A DNA stretch of 64,000 bases from Actibacterium sp. XHP0104 (GCF_025751515.1 NZ_JAOWLE010000002.1:282742-346741), one strand, 5' to 3'. Shown: positions 55,296 through 64,000, counted from the stretch's first letter. Notes: generated by a model from the sequence alone, not told the origin. Made by a program: numbers and translations.

Positions 55296-57307
55296 GGGGA
55301 AACACCTTCGGTCGGGTAGGGGGCATTCTGGCTGTCGGCCAATGCGGCCGACAGGTCATCGGCGCTGAAGGGCTTGCGCAGGAACGGGATGCCGTTGGCA
55401 CGGCTGCCTTGCGGGAAATGCTGCACCTGGCCGCTCATCAGCACGATGCGGATATCGGGGAACATGTTGCGGATGCGGTGAGCCAGGGCGTGGCCCTTCA
55501 TGGTGCCGGGCATGTCGATATCAGAGATGACGATCCGGATGTCGCGGATCCGCGCCAAAAGGCCAAGCGCCTCGTCGGCGTTGTTGGCCTCGACCAGCGG
55601 ATAGCCCAGCCCGGCGATCTTGCGGCGGATGGTGCGGCGCACGTCCTGATCGTCTTCGACCAGCAGCACCATCGGCTGGTCGCCCGTGTCAGGTTCGGCG
55701 CGCGGGGCAGGGCGCGGCTCGACCGGCTCGGGGCGGGTGATGTCCTGCTTGGCGACCAGATCGACGCTGGGCAAAAGGATGGTGAACTCGGCGCCGCGGC
55801 CGGGCTGGCTGTCGACCCAGATCGCCCCGTTCGACTGCTTGACGAAACCATAGACCATCGACAGCCCCAGACCCGACCCCGCACCGGCGGCCTTCGAGGT
55901 GTAGAACGGTTCAAAAATGCGTTCGGCCTGTTCGGGCGACATGCCGCTGCCATTATCGGCGAACCGGATGCGCAGATATTCCCCGGCGGGCAGGTGCAAC
56001 AGCTCTGCCTCTTCGGCGGGCAGGTCATAGCGGCTGGCACCGATGGTGATCTCGCCCTTGCCCTCGCAGGCATCGCGCGAATTCAGCGCCATGTTCAGCA
56101 GCGCCATCTCCAGCTGGCCGCGATCGACAAAGGCCTGGGGCAGGGCGGGTTCGTGGTCCTGAGCGATGGTCAGCGAGGCCGGCACCGAGGATTTCAGCAG
56201 CTTGCAGATCTCGGAAATCGCCTCGTCGATCTCGGTGGGCTCGGGGTCGAACTGTTCGCGCCGGGCAAGCGTCAGCAGGCGCTTGGTCAGCGACGATCCG
56301 CGCCGCGCCGCCGAGATTGCGGGGGTCAGGAATTCCTCTTCGGTGGCGGGGTCGTTCAGATGCTCGGCCAGCGGCACCAGGTTGCCCAAGATGATGGTCA
56401 GCAGGTTGTTGAAGTCATGCGAGATGCCGCTGGCCATCCGGCCAAGCGCGTCCATCTTTTGCGACCGCATCAGCGCCGACATCGTGGCCTTGCGCCGGGT
56501 CACGTCGATCGACACCGTGTAGAACCCGATCACCTCGCCCGATGACGGTTTCTCGGGCCGCAGCAGGGTGCGGATGTCCTTGAACCGGTCGCCCGGCAGC
56601 TGCACCCGCATCTCGAAATCCACCATCGCCCCGCGTCGCGCCTGTTCGAAAAACCGCGACGACTCCAGCAGCGTGCGGGCATAAAGAACCTCGCTTGCAT
56701 TCAGGCCGATGATGTCTTTCGGGGTCTTCTGATAGGCCTGGGCAAAGCGCTTGTTGGCGTAAAGGATGGTCAGGTCGCGGTCGAAATGCGCGATGCCGGC
56801 GGGCACCTCGTCGGCGATCAGTTTCAGCCGCTGCTCGCTGAGCATCAGCTCGCGCGTGCGCTGGGTCACGGTTTCCTCAAGCAGCTCCTGCCGGCGCCGG
56901 ATATCAGTGATGTCGGTATAGGTGGTGACGAATCCGCCACTGGGCAGAGGCGTGCCGACCACCTTGAGAACGGTGCCGTCGGGGCGCTCGCGCTCGATAT
57001 GGTGTTTCAGGAATTTCCGCGCTTTTTCAACGCGTTCCGCCACCTGAATCACCGGGTCGCCGGGGCCGTATTCGCCGCGCCGGGCGTTGTAGTCGATGAA
57101 CGAGGCGAAGTCGGCGCCCACAAAGGCCAGGTCGCGCGGATAGCCCAGCATCTCGAGGAACACGTCGTTCCAGGCCACCAGTTTCAGGTTGTGATCAAAG
57201 ATCGTGATCCCCTGATCCAGATGCCCCAGCCCCTCGAGAACCAGCATCGCCGCGTCTGTTACCTCGGGTGAATGCGCCACTTTGCCGGCCCCATCTCGTT
57301 CGATCAC
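55292..57307 (-). CDS. PAS-containing hybrid sensor histidine kinase
   Basis: A 671-residue cytoplasmic kinase without obvious membrane helices. Order: PAS (about 25-135, LVAWNDVFLEMLGYP), a coiled coil, a second PAS (about 160-290), HisKA with phospho-His near residue 297 in SGISHDFNNLL, HATPase with DNGSGMSPEQAERIFEPFY and GSGLGLSMVYGF, and a C-terminal receiver with Asp in ISDIDMPGT (about residue 596). No Hpt domain is present, so the receiver may tune the kinase rather than relay phosphate. It should sense an internal signal through PAS. Confidence 0.93.
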   Translation of the reverse strand: MIERDGAGKVAHSPEVTDAAMLVLEGLGHLDQGITIFDHNLKLVAWNDVFLEMLGYPRDLAFVGADFASFIDYNARRGEYGPGDPVIQVAERVEKARKFLKHHIERERPDGTVLKVVGTPLPSGGFVTTYTDITDIRRRQELLEETVTQRTRELMLSEQRLKLIADEVPAGIAHFDRDLTILYANKRFAQAYQKTPKDIIGLNASEVLYARTLLESSRFFEQARRGAMVDFEMRVQLPGDRFKDIRTLLRPEKPSSGEVIGFYTVSIDVTRRKATMSALMRSQKMDALGRMASGISHDFNNLLTIILGNLVPLAEHLNDPATEEEFLTPAISAARRGSSLTKRLLTLARREQFDPEPTEIDEAISEICKLLKSSVPASLTIAQDHEPALPQAFVDRGQLEMALLNMALNSRDACEGKGEITIGASRYDLPAEEAELLHLPAGEYLRIRFADNGSGMSPEQAERIFEPFYTSKAAGAGSGLGLSMVYGFVKQSNGAIWVDSQPGRGAEFTILLPSVDLVAKQDITRPEPVEPRPAPRAEPDTGDQPMVLLVEDDQDVRRTIRRKIAGLGYPLVEANNADEALGLLARIRDIRIVISDIDMPGTMKGHALAHRIRNMFPDIRIVLMSGQVQHFPQGSRANGIPFLRKPFSADDLSAALADSQNAPYPTEGVSP

Positions 57308-57467
57308 TTTACGAAAGATGCGTTAGCCCCGGCGCAGAACCAAGGATATTCGCCGCGCCATCACAATTGGATACAATTCCTGCGAACTTTGGCAACAACT
57401 CCATGTGAGCTTCCCGCCGTCTGGCAGGTCAGGGGACCCTGTCCGGATCGAACGGGAGGAAATACAT

Positions 57468-59111
57468 ATGAATAGCCATGCCAGCATCTATGACACGAGT
57501 CTGGATGCCAATGATGCCAACTATGTTGCGCTTTCGCCGCTGAGTTTCGCCGAAAGAACAGCCCGGATCTATCCCGAGCTGACCGCCATCGTCTATGAAG
57601 ACCGGCGCCTGAACTGGGGTGAAACCTTCGAGCGGATGCGCCGTTTCGCCAGTGCGCTGAGCAAGCGCGGCATCGGCAAGAACGACACCGTGTCGGTCAT
57701 CGCCGCCAACATCCCCGAGATGTTCGAAGCCCATTTCGCCGTGCCGATGTGCGGTGCCGTTCTGAACACGGTCAACACCCGCCTCGACCCCGAGGCCATT
57801 GCCTTTATCCTCAGCCATGCCGAGGCCAAGGTGGTGATGGTCGATCCCGAATTCAGCGAAGTCGTGGACCGCGCGATCAAGATCAGCGGCCATCGCGACA
57901 TCCTGGTGATCGACATCGAGGATGCCAGCTTTGCCGGCGGCCGCCGCATCGGTTCGGTGACCTATGACGAGATGCTGGCCGAGGGTGACCCCGAGTTCGA
58001 GATGGTCCTGCCCGCCAATGAATGGGACGCCATCAGCCTGAACTATACCTCTGGCACCACCGGCGACCCCAAGGGCGTGGTCTATCACCACCGCGGCGCC
58101 GCGCTGAACGCGATGTCGAACATCATCACCTGGGGCATGGCGCATCATTCGCGTTACCTGTGGACCCTGCCGATGTTCCATTGCAACGGCTGGTGTTTCC
58201 CCTGGGCGATTGCCGCCAATGCGGGCGTCTGCGTCTGCCTGCGCGCCGTCCGGGCCGAACCGATCTATCAACTGATCCGCGACGAGAAGGTCACCCATTT
58301 CTGCGGCGCGCCGATCGTTCTGAACATGCTGGCCAACGCCCCGGACGAGCTGAAGGATTTCAGCCATGAGGTGAAGGTGATGACCGCCGGCGCCAGCCCG
58401 CCGGCCGCGGTGATCGCCAACATGGAATCGATGGGTGTCGAAGTCACCCATGTCTATGGCCTGACCGAAACCTACGGCCCCTCGGTCGTCTGCGCCTGGA
58501 AGGGCGAGTGGGACGGCCTGGATGGCGAGAAGAAAGCCAAGCTCAAGGCCCGTCAGGGCGTCAAGAACGTGGCGCTGTCGGGCCTGATGGTGGCCGATCC
58601 GGAAACGCTGGCGCCTGTGCCCAGCGACGGCCAGACCATGGGCGAGATCTTCATGCGCGGCAACAACGTCATGAAGGGCTATCTCAAGAACCAGACCGCG
58701 ACCGACAAGTCGTTCAACGGCGGCTGGTTCGCCTCGGGCGACCTGGGTGTCATGCATCCCGACGGGTACGTGGAACTGAAGGACCGGTCCAAGGACATCA
58801 TCATCTCGGGCGGCGAGAACATCAGCTCGGTCGAGGTCGAGGATGTGCTCTACAAGCACCCCGCCGTTCTCGAGGCCGCCGTCGTGGCGCGCCCCGACGA
58901 GAAATGGGGCGAAACGCCTTGCGCCTTTGTCGAGCTCAAGCCCGGCAAAACCATCACCGAGGCCGAGCTGATCGCCTTCTGCCGCGAGAACATGGCCAAC
59001 TTCAAGGCGCCTAAAACCATCGTCTTTGGCGAATTGCCCAAAACCTCCACGGGCAAAGTGCAGAAGTTCATTCTGCGCGATCAGGCCCGCGCTTTGAGCG
59101 GCGCAGCCTGA
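57468..59111 (+). CDS. AMP-forming acyl-CoA synthetase
   Basis: A 547-residue adenylate-forming enzyme with the P-loop-like YTSGTTGDPKGV, MFHCNGWCFPW, VYGLTETYGP, GWFASGDLGV and C-terminal catalytic lysine region PKTSTGKVQK. It activates a carboxylic acid to its CoA ester. It resembles medium-chain and methylmercaptopropionate-type (DmdB-like) ligases; the substrate is not certain. ATG 57468 has GGGAGGA upstream; an earlier opening was rejected. A terminator-like hairpin separates it from the Liv-type operon on the same strand, whose cargo it may activate. Confidence 0.9.
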   Translation: MNSHASIYDTSLDANDANYVALSPLSFAERTARIYPELTAIVYEDRRLNWGETFERMRRFASALSKRGIGKNDTVSVIAANIPEMFEAHFAVPMCGAVLNTVNTRLDPEAIAFILSHAEAKVVMVDPEFSEVVDRAIKISGHRDILVIDIEDASFAGGRRIGSVTYDEMLAEGDPEFEMVLPANEWDAISLNYTSGTTGDPKGVVYHHRGAALNAMSNIITWGMAHHSRYLWTLPMFHCNGWCFPWAIAANAGVCVCLRAVRAEPIYQLIRDEKVTHFCGAPIVLNMLANAPDELKDFSHEVKVMTAGASPPAAVIANMESMGVEVTHVYGLTETYGPSVVCAWKGEWDGLDGEKKAKLKARQGVKNVALSGLMVADPETLAPVPSDGQTMGEIFMRGNNVMKGYLKNQTATDKSFNGGWFASGDLGVMHPDGYVELKDRSKDIIISGGENISSVEVEDVLYKHPAVLEAAVVARPDEKWGETPCAFVELKPGKTITEAELIAFCRENMANFKAPKTIVFGELPKTSTGKVQKFILRDQARALSGAA

Positions 59112-59126
59112 CTATCTCCCCTGACT

Positions 59127-59163
59127 GGGGGGGCCGCCTCCTCGCGGTTCCCCCCACCTTTTT
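59127..59163 (+). terminator. Terminator/attenuator between acyl-CoA ligase and Liv ATPase genes
   Basis: G7-CCGC pairs with GCGG-TT-C6 and is followed by ACCTTTTT. It lies 15 bp after the ligase stop and 15 bp before the next ATG, so it may partly end transcription. Confidence 0.65.
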
Positions 59164-59178
59164 AGGACGCGAAAACAC

Positions 59179-59937
59179 ATGAGCGACACCGGAAAATACA
59201 TTCTCGAAACGCAGGGGCTGACCAAGGAGTTCAAGGGCTTTACCGCCGTCGACACGGTCGACCTCAAGGTCAAGCGCCACGATATCCACGCCCTGATCGG
59301 GCCGAACGGCGCGGGCAAGACCACCGTCTTCAACCTGCTGACCAAGTTCCTGATCCCGACCCGCGGCAAGATCACCTTCAACGGCCGCGACATCACCGCG
59401 ACCAAATCGGCGGAAATCGCACGCATGGGCGTGATCCGATCCTTCCAGATCTCGGCGGTCTTTCCGCACATGACCGCCCGCGAGAACGTGCGCGTCGCGC
59501 TGCAGCGCAAGCTGGGCACCTCGTTCCATTTCTGGCGTCCGGTCAGTTCGTTGAACCGGCTGAACGACCGCGCCGACGAGCTGTTGACCATGGTCGGGCT
59601 CGAGCATTTCACCGATGCGGTGGTGGCCGACATGCCCTATGGCCGCAAGCGCGCCCTGGAAATCGCCACCACCCTGGCGATGGAGCCCGAGATGATGCTG
59701 CTGGACGAGCCGACCCAGGGCATGGGGCGCGAGGATGTCGAGCTGATCACCCAGTTGATCAAGAAGGTCTCGGCCAACCGCACCATCCTGATGGTCGAAC
59801 ACAACCTCGGCGTCGTTTCGACCCTGTGTGACAAGATTACCGTTCTTCAGCGCGGCGCGCTTTTGACCGAAGGCACCTATGAAGAGGTCTCGTCGGATCC
59901 GCGCGTGAAAGAAGCCTATATGGGGAAAGCCGCATGA
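59179..59937 (+). CDS. Liv-type ABC transporter ATPase (LivG-like)
   Basis: A 252-residue ATPase of the branched-chain amino acid/organic acid (HAAT) family. Walker A is GPNGAGKTT, signature PYGRKRALEIA, Walker B MMLLDEPTQGMG, and the H-loop VEHNLGV. LivG-type proteins have the longer loop seen here (KLGTSFHFWRPVSSLNR). It overlaps the second ATPase gene by 4 bp. It powers import through the LivH/LivM-like permeases encoded downstream. Confidence 0.93.
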   Translation: MSDTGKYILETQGLTKEFKGFTAVDTVDLKVKRHDIHALIGPNGAGKTTVFNLLTKFLIPTRGKITFNGRDITATKSAEIARMGVIRSFQISAVFPHMTARENVRVALQRKLGTSFHFWRPVSSLNRLNDRADELLTMVGLEHFTDAVVADMPYGRKRALEIATTLAMEPEMMLLDEPTQGMGREDVELITQLIKKVSANRTILMVEHNLGVVSTLCDKITVLQRGALLTEGTYEEVSSDPRVKEAYMGKAA

Positions 59938-60689
59938 ACACCGACACGTTGGAAAATCACGACATCGGCGGCCAGCACGTATCCGAGCATATCGAAGAGC
60001 TGCGCATCCAGGATCTGCACGCGTTCTACGGCGAAAGCCACGCGCTGCACGGCATCGACATGACCGTCAACCAGGGCGAGCTGGTGACCCTGCTGGGTCG
60101 CAACGGCTCGGGCCGGACCACGACGCTGCGCGCGATCATGGGCCTGATCGGGCACCGCACCGGCTCGATCGTGCTGAAGGGCGAGGAAATCATCAAATCC
60201 GCGCCCCATACCATCGCCCATATGGGCGTGGGCTATTGCCCCGAAGAGCGCGGCATCTTCGCCAGCCTCAATGTCGAGGAAAACCTGATGCTGCCGCCCA
60301 ACGTGGCGCCGGGCGGCATGTCGGTCGAGGAACTCTACGAGATGTTCCCCAACCTGGCCGAACGCCGCAAGTCGCAAGGCACCCGCCTGTCGGGCGGCGA
60401 ACAGCAGATGCTGGCCATGGCCCGCATCCTGCGCACCGGCGCCAATGTGCTGCTGCTTGACGAAATCACCGAAGGCCTGGCCCCGGTGATCAACGACAAG
60501 CTGGCCGAGGTGCTGATCCAGCTCAAGACCCGCGGTTACACGATCATCCTGGTCGAGCAGAACTTCCGCTTTGCCGCGCCTCTGGCCGATCGGCATTTCA
60601 TCATGGATCACGGGCACATAGCCGCAACAATTCACAAGGATGACCTGGAATCCAGCCAGCACATCTTTGACGAATACCTAAGCGTATAA
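59934..60689 (+). CDS. Liv-type ABC transporter ATPase (LivF-like) with altered Walker A
   Basis: A 251-residue LivF-type ATPase. The P-loop reads GRNGSGRTTTLR: the catalytic lysine is arginine (Arg61, codon CGG at 60114-60116). The rest looks competent: signature LSGGEQQMLAMARIL, Walker B VLLLDEITEGLAP and H-loop VEQNFRF. In a heterodimer one degenerate site can be tolerated if the partner (LivG-like) is intact. It ends 24 bp before the binding protein gene. Confidence 0.92.
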   Translation: MNTDTLENHDIGGQHVSEHIEELRIQDLHAFYGESHALHGIDMTVNQGELVTLLGRNGSGRTTTLRAIMGLIGHRTGSIVLKGEEIIKSAPHTIAHMGVGYCPEERGIFASLNVEENLMLPPNVAPGGMSVEELYEMFPNLAERRKSQGTRLSGGEQQMLAMARILRTGANVLLLDEITEGLAPVINDKLAEVLIQLKTRGYTIILVEQNFRFAAPLADRHFIMDHGHIAATIHKDDLESSQHIFDEYLSV

Positions 60690-60713
60690 CGCAAACCCCC
60701 CGGAGGAGGACTC

Positions 60714-61919
60714 ATGAACATTCTCAAAACGCTTTCCGCCAGCGCCTCGGCACTGGCAATGCTGGCCTCGGCCGCCGCAGCCGAGATCAGCGACGGCGTC
60801 GTCAAGATCGGTGTGCTGACCGACATGTCGGGCACCTATTCGGACCTCGCCGGCGAAGGCGCGGCCGTTGCAGCCCAGATGGCGATCGAAGAATTCGGCG
60901 GCACCGTTGCCGGCGCCCCGATCGAGATCGTCACCGCCGACCACCAGAACAAGGCCGACATCGCCGCCAACAAGGCGCGCGAATGGGGTGACACCCAGGG
61001 CGTCGACGCCTTTGCCGAACTGGTGACCACCTCGGTGGCCCTGGGCGTGTTCGAAGTTGCCAAACAGCAGAACAAGATCGCCCTGGTGTCGGGTGCGGCC
61101 TCGTCGCCGCTGACCAACGACGCCTGTATCCCGACCGGCCTGCACTGGACCTACAACACCCGCGCCCTGGCCGTGGGCACCGGCTCGGCCGTCGTGAAAG
61201 AGGGTGGCGACACCTGGTATTTCCTGACCGCCGACTATGCCTTTGGTGAAGCGCTGCAAGGCGACGTGGCCAAGGTGGTCGAGGCCGAGGGCGGCCAGGT
61301 TCTGGGCGCTGCCAAGCACCCGTTCCCGGCCTCTGACTTCTCGTCCTTCATCCTGCAGGCCCAGGCCTCGGGCGCCAAGATCATCGGTCTGGCCAACGCC
61401 GGCGCCGACACGATCAACGCCATCAAGGCCGCCAACGAATTCGGCGTCATCGCCTCGGGCCAGAAGATTGCCGGCCTGCTGGTCTTCCTGACCGACGTGC
61501 ACGCGCTGGGTCTGGAAACCGCGCAGGGCCTGCAGATGACCGTCAGCTTCTACTGGGATCTCAACGACGAGACCCGCGCCTGGTCGCAGAAGTACTTCGA
61601 GAAAACCGGCAAGATGCCGACCGGAGTTCAGGCCGGCACCTACTCGTCGGTTCTGCACTACCTGAAAGCCATCGAAGCCACCGGCACGGATGACACCGAC
61701 ACCGTTCTGGCCAAGATGCGTGAAATGCCCGTCGAGGACATGTTCGCCAATGGCGGCGTCCTGCGCACCGATGGCCGCATGGTTCACGACATGTATCTCG
61801 CCGAGGTGAAGGCCCCGAGCGAATCCTCCGGCCCGTGGGATTACCTCAAGATCGTGCGCACCATCCCCGGTGAAGAAGCTTTCGGCCCGCTGTCCGAAAG
61901 CACCTGCCCGACCAAGTAA
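60714..61919 (+). CDS. Liv-type ABC transporter substrate-binding protein
   Basis: A 401-residue type I periplasmic binding protein with signal peptide ending ASAAAA-E. It starts the fold with KIGVLTDMSGTYSDLAGEGA and has the central FVSGAASSPLTNDACIP-like region seen in binding proteins for aromatic or other carboxylates rather than leucine. The ligand is unknown. It lies in the middle of the operon, and is followed by a strong hairpin. Confidence 0.92.
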   Translation: MNILKTLSASASALAMLASAAAAEISDGVVKIGVLTDMSGTYSDLAGEGAAVAAQMAIEEFGGTVAGAPIEIVTADHQNKADIAANKAREWGDTQGVDAFAELVTTSVALGVFEVAKQQNKIALVSGAASSPLTNDACIPTGLHWTYNTRALAVGTGSAVVKEGGDTWYFLTADYAFGEALQGDVAKVVEAEGGQVLGAAKHPFPASDFSSFILQAQASGAKIIGLANAGADTINAIKAANEFGVIASGQKIAGLLVFLTDVHALGLETAQGLQMTVSFYWDLNDETRAWSQKYFEKTGKMPTGVQAGTYSSVLHYLKAIEATGTDDTDTVLAKMREMPVEDMFANGGVLRTDGRMVHDMYLAEVKAPSESSGPWDYLKIVRTIPGEEAFGPLSESTCPTK

Positions 61920-61929
61920 GGCGAGAACT

Positions 61930-61960
61930 CCCACCAGGCACATCTGCCGTGCCTGGTGGG
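61930..61960 (+). other. Strong intergenic hairpin after the binding-protein gene
   Basis: A perfect 12-bp stem CCCACCAGGCAC/GTGCCTGGTGGG with loop ATCTGCC and no T-run after it. It most likely protects the upstream mRNA end from exonucleases, raising binding-protein yield over the permeases, rather than terminating. Confidence 0.7.
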
Positions 61961-61989
61961 ATCCACACCAATAACTAGGACATCCCGAC

Positions 61990-62880
61990 ATGCTGACAGA
62001 TCTTCTGGGCTTTCCGCCCCAGGTTCTTTTCGGACAGCTATTGCTCGGCCTGATCAACGGCGCCTTCTACGCGGTGCTGTCGCTTGGTCTGGCGGTCATT
62101 TTCGGCCTGCTGAACATCGTGAACTTTGCCCATGGGGCGCTATACATGCTGGGCGCCTTTGCCGCGCTTGCCGCTGCCAAATGGCTGGGTATCAGCTATT
62201 GGGGCGCGCTGATCATCGCGCCGATCGTGGTTGGGGCGTTCGGGATCGTGATTGAACGGCTGCTGCTGCGCCGCCTCGCCGGCGTCGATCACCTCTATGG
62301 CCTGCTGCTGACCTTTGGCCTGGCGCTGGTGATCGAAGGCACTTTCGTGAAACTCTTTGGCTCGTCGGGCATGCCCTATTCGACGCCCGCCTCCCTGCAG
62401 GGTGGCGTCAACCTGGGCTTCATGTTCCTGCCCTGGTATCGCGGCTGGGTCGTTGTGGCCTCGCTGGCGGTCTGTCTGGCCACCTGGCTGCTGTTCGAGC
62501 GCACCAAGATCGGCGCCTACCTGCGCGCCGGCACCGAGAACCCCAAGCTGCTGCAGGCCTTTGGCGTGAACGTGCCGCTGCTGACGACGCTGGCCTATGG
62601 CTATGGCGTTGCCCTGGCCGCCTTTGCCGGCGTGCTGGCGGCGCCGATCACCCAGGTCAACCCGCTGATGGGGTCGAACCTGATCATCGTCGTGTTCGCG
62701 GTCGTTGTGATCGGCGGCATGGGTTCGATCGTGGGCGCGGTGGTGACCGGCCTGGCCATGGGCGTGATCGAGGGCCTGACCAAGGTCTTCTGGCCCGAGG
62801 CCTCGGCCACCGTCATCTTTGTTGTCATGGCCATCGTGCTGGTTCTGCGTCCCGCGGGCCTGTTCGGCAAAGCCTCGTAA
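61990..62880 (+). CDS. Liv-type ABC transporter permease (LivH-like)
   Basis: A 296-residue inner-membrane protein with about eight helices and the LivH opening LLLGLINGAFYAVLSLGLAVIFGLLNIVNFAHG. The ATPase-contact segment is seen near KLLQAFGVNVPLLTTLAYG. It forms the channel with the LivM-like partner. Start ATG follows TAGGACATCCCGAC. Confidence 0.93.
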   Translation: MLTDLLGFPPQVLFGQLLLGLINGAFYAVLSLGLAVIFGLLNIVNFAHGALYMLGAFAALAAAKWLGISYWGALIIAPIVVGAFGIVIERLLLRRLAGVDHLYGLLLTFGLALVIEGTFVKLFGSSGMPYSTPASLQGGVNLGFMFLPWYRGWVVVASLAVCLATWLLFERTKIGAYLRAGTENPKLLQAFGVNVPLLTTLAYGYGVALAAFAGVLAAPITQVNPLMGSNLIIVVFAVVVIGGMGSIVGAVVTGLAMGVIEGLTKVFWPEASATVIFVVMAIVLVLRPAGLFGKAS

Positions 62881-62892
62881 GGAGCAGATGTC

Positions 62893-63816
62893 ATGAATAC
62901 CAAAATCGCATATCTGATCGCGATCGGTCTGCTGCTTGTGGCCCCGCTTGCGATCTATCCCGTCTTCCTGATGAAGCTCTTGTGCTTTGCCCTCTTTGCC
63001 AGCGCCTTCAACCTGATCCTGGGCTTTGGCGGGCTGCTCAGCTTTGGTCACGCGGCCTTCTTTGGCGGCGCAGCCTATGTCACCGGCCATGCGCTCAAGG
63101 TCTGGGGCCTGCCGACCGAGCTGGGCATCCTCGTGGGTGCCGCCGTGGCCGGCCTGCTGGGCCTGGCGATCGGCTCGCTGGCGATCCGCCGCCAGGGCAT
63201 CTATTTCGCCATGATCACCCTGGCGATGGCCCAGATGGTCTACTTCCTGTTCGTCTCGTCCGACTTTACCGGCGGCGAGAACGGCCTGCAGGGCGTGCCG
63301 CGCGGCAAGGCTTTGGGGTTCATCGACCTGCAGGACAACCTGTCGATGTACTACTTCGTGCTGGCCATCTTCGTGATCGGGTATTTCGTGATCTCGCGCA
63401 CCGTCAACTCGCCCTTCGGGCAGGTTCTGTCGGCTATTCGCGACAACGAGGCCCGCGCCACGTCGCTGGGCTATGATGTCGACCGCTACAAGCTGCTGGC
63501 CTTCGTGCTGTCGGCCACGCTGGCGGGCGTTGCCGGTGGCACCAAGACCGTGGTGTTCCAGCTGGCCTCGCTGACCGATGCGCATTGGCACATGTCGGGC
63601 GAAGTGGTTCTGATGACCCTGCTGGGCGGGCTTGGCACCATTCCGGGGCCGGCCGTGGGCGCGGGCATCATCATCACGCTGCAGAACTACCTGGCCTCTG
63701 GCCCGCTGGGCGCCTGGGTGCCCGTCGTGCTGGGCGTGATCTTCGTGATCTGCGTGCTGGCCTTCCGCCGTGGCGTCGTGGGCGAGCTGCGCGAAGTGAT
63801 CCGCAAATCGTTCTGA
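62893..63816 (+). CDS. Liv-type ABC transporter permease (LivM-like)
   Basis: A 307-residue permease with the LivM motif FNLILGFGGLLSFGHAAFFG and EAA-like segment SAIRDNEARATSLGYDVDRYK. It is 12 bp from the LivH-like gene, with AAGGAGC upstream, and completes the transporter. It is followed by etfB after 57 bp. Confidence 0.93.
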   Translation: MNTKIAYLIAIGLLLVAPLAIYPVFLMKLLCFALFASAFNLILGFGGLLSFGHAAFFGGAAYVTGHALKVWGLPTELGILVGAAVAGLLGLAIGSLAIRRQGIYFAMITLAMAQMVYFLFVSSDFTGGENGLQGVPRGKALGFIDLQDNLSMYYFVLAIFVIGYFVISRTVNSPFGQVLSAIRDNEARATSLGYDVDRYKLLAFVLSATLAGVAGGTKTVVFQLASLTDAHWHMSGEVVLMTLLGGLGTIPGPAVGAGIIITLQNYLASGPLGAWVPVVLGVIFVICVLAFRRGVVGELREVIRKSF

Positions 63817-63873
63817 TCCTGGGGCCGGCCTCTATGGGGCCGGCCTGCAACCCCATCGCAAGGAGTGTCTCAC

Positions 63874-64000
63874 ATGAAGGTATTGGTGCCTGTGAAGCGG
63901 GTGATTGACTATAACGTCAAGGTACGTGTCAAGGCTGACGGGTCTGGCGTTGATCTTGCGAATGTTAAGATGTCGATGAACCCGTTTGACGAGATTGCGG
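63874..64000 (+). CDS. etfB: Electron transfer flavoprotein beta subunit, 5' part
   Basis: The first 42 codons of a gene cut by the right edge. [20 protein letters not shown] and [10 protein letters not shown] are diagnostic for EtfB, which with EtfA carries electrons from acyl-CoA dehydrogenases to the ETF-quinone oxidoreductase. AAGGAG precedes the ATG. Its place after an acyl-CoA ligase and organic-acid transporter fits an acyl-CoA oxidation pathway. Confidence 0.9.
   Translation, partial: MKVLVPVKRVIDYNVKVRVKADGSGVDLANVKMSMNPFDEIA

Noticed and set aside
63817..63873. GGGGCCGGCC direct repeats between the LivM-like gene and etfB as a terminator
   Set aside because: They lack a following T-run and may simply reflect GC-rich spacer sequence; transcription into etfB is likely.

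Overview
The window reads as a chromosomal segment of a high-GC alphaproteobacterium, most likely a denitrifying or nitrate-respiring member of the Rhodobacterales (Roseobacter/Paracoccus relatives). The evidence is the Entner-Doudoroff gene edd beside lower-glycolysis genes, a NarR-type Crp/Fnr regulator divergent from narK-narGHJI, TRAP and Liv-type transporters in quantity, and consistently GC-rich codon use. I see no insertion sequence, integrase, prophage, CRISPR array or rRNA operon, and base composition looks even throughout.

Layout. Positions 1-8100 hold the start of a LOG-family gene, a membrane-anchored LysM protein, an Atm1-type ABC exporter and an RND efflux pair. Positions 8290-11813 are the conserved YfgM-like/bamB/der block, followed by convergent edd. 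Positions 13800-16255 carry a small lipoprotein, an RlmI-type rRNA methyltransferase and a coupled PIN-domain gene. Positions 16423-20965 are a minus-strand central carbon block (pgk, class I aldolase, a DMT transporter, eno). Next come two tandem cyclophilins, a DUF3179 protein, tyrS, anmK and a tRNA-Val.

Positions 26054-40628 are a complete respiratory nitrate reduction locus: narR, two separate nitrate/nitrite transporters, narGHJI, a parvulin, a hemerythrin-like protein, a beta-carbonic anhydrase, moeA and a DUF2478 protein. The plus-strand genes are closely spaced or overlapping and probably form one long operon. Two perfect 14-bp FNR-type boxes sit between narR and narK. An oligopeptide-type ABC transporter operon follows (40855-46364).

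Positions 46461-54496 form the least explained part: a VOC protein, a carbon-nitrogen hydrolase, a C45-type Ntn amidohydrolase/acyltransferase, a small unknown protein, an ATP-grasp ligase-like protein and a TRAP transporter. A 25-bp palindrome in front of the C45 gene has a related copy in front of the TRAP operon, suggesting one regulon and an uncharacterised amide or peptide-like substrate pathway. A two-component system follows on the minus strand. The window ends with an AMP-forming acyl-CoA ligase, a five-gene Liv-type ABC transporter (one ATPase of which lacks the Walker A lysine) and the start of etfB, consistent with uptake, CoA activation and oxidation of an organic acid.
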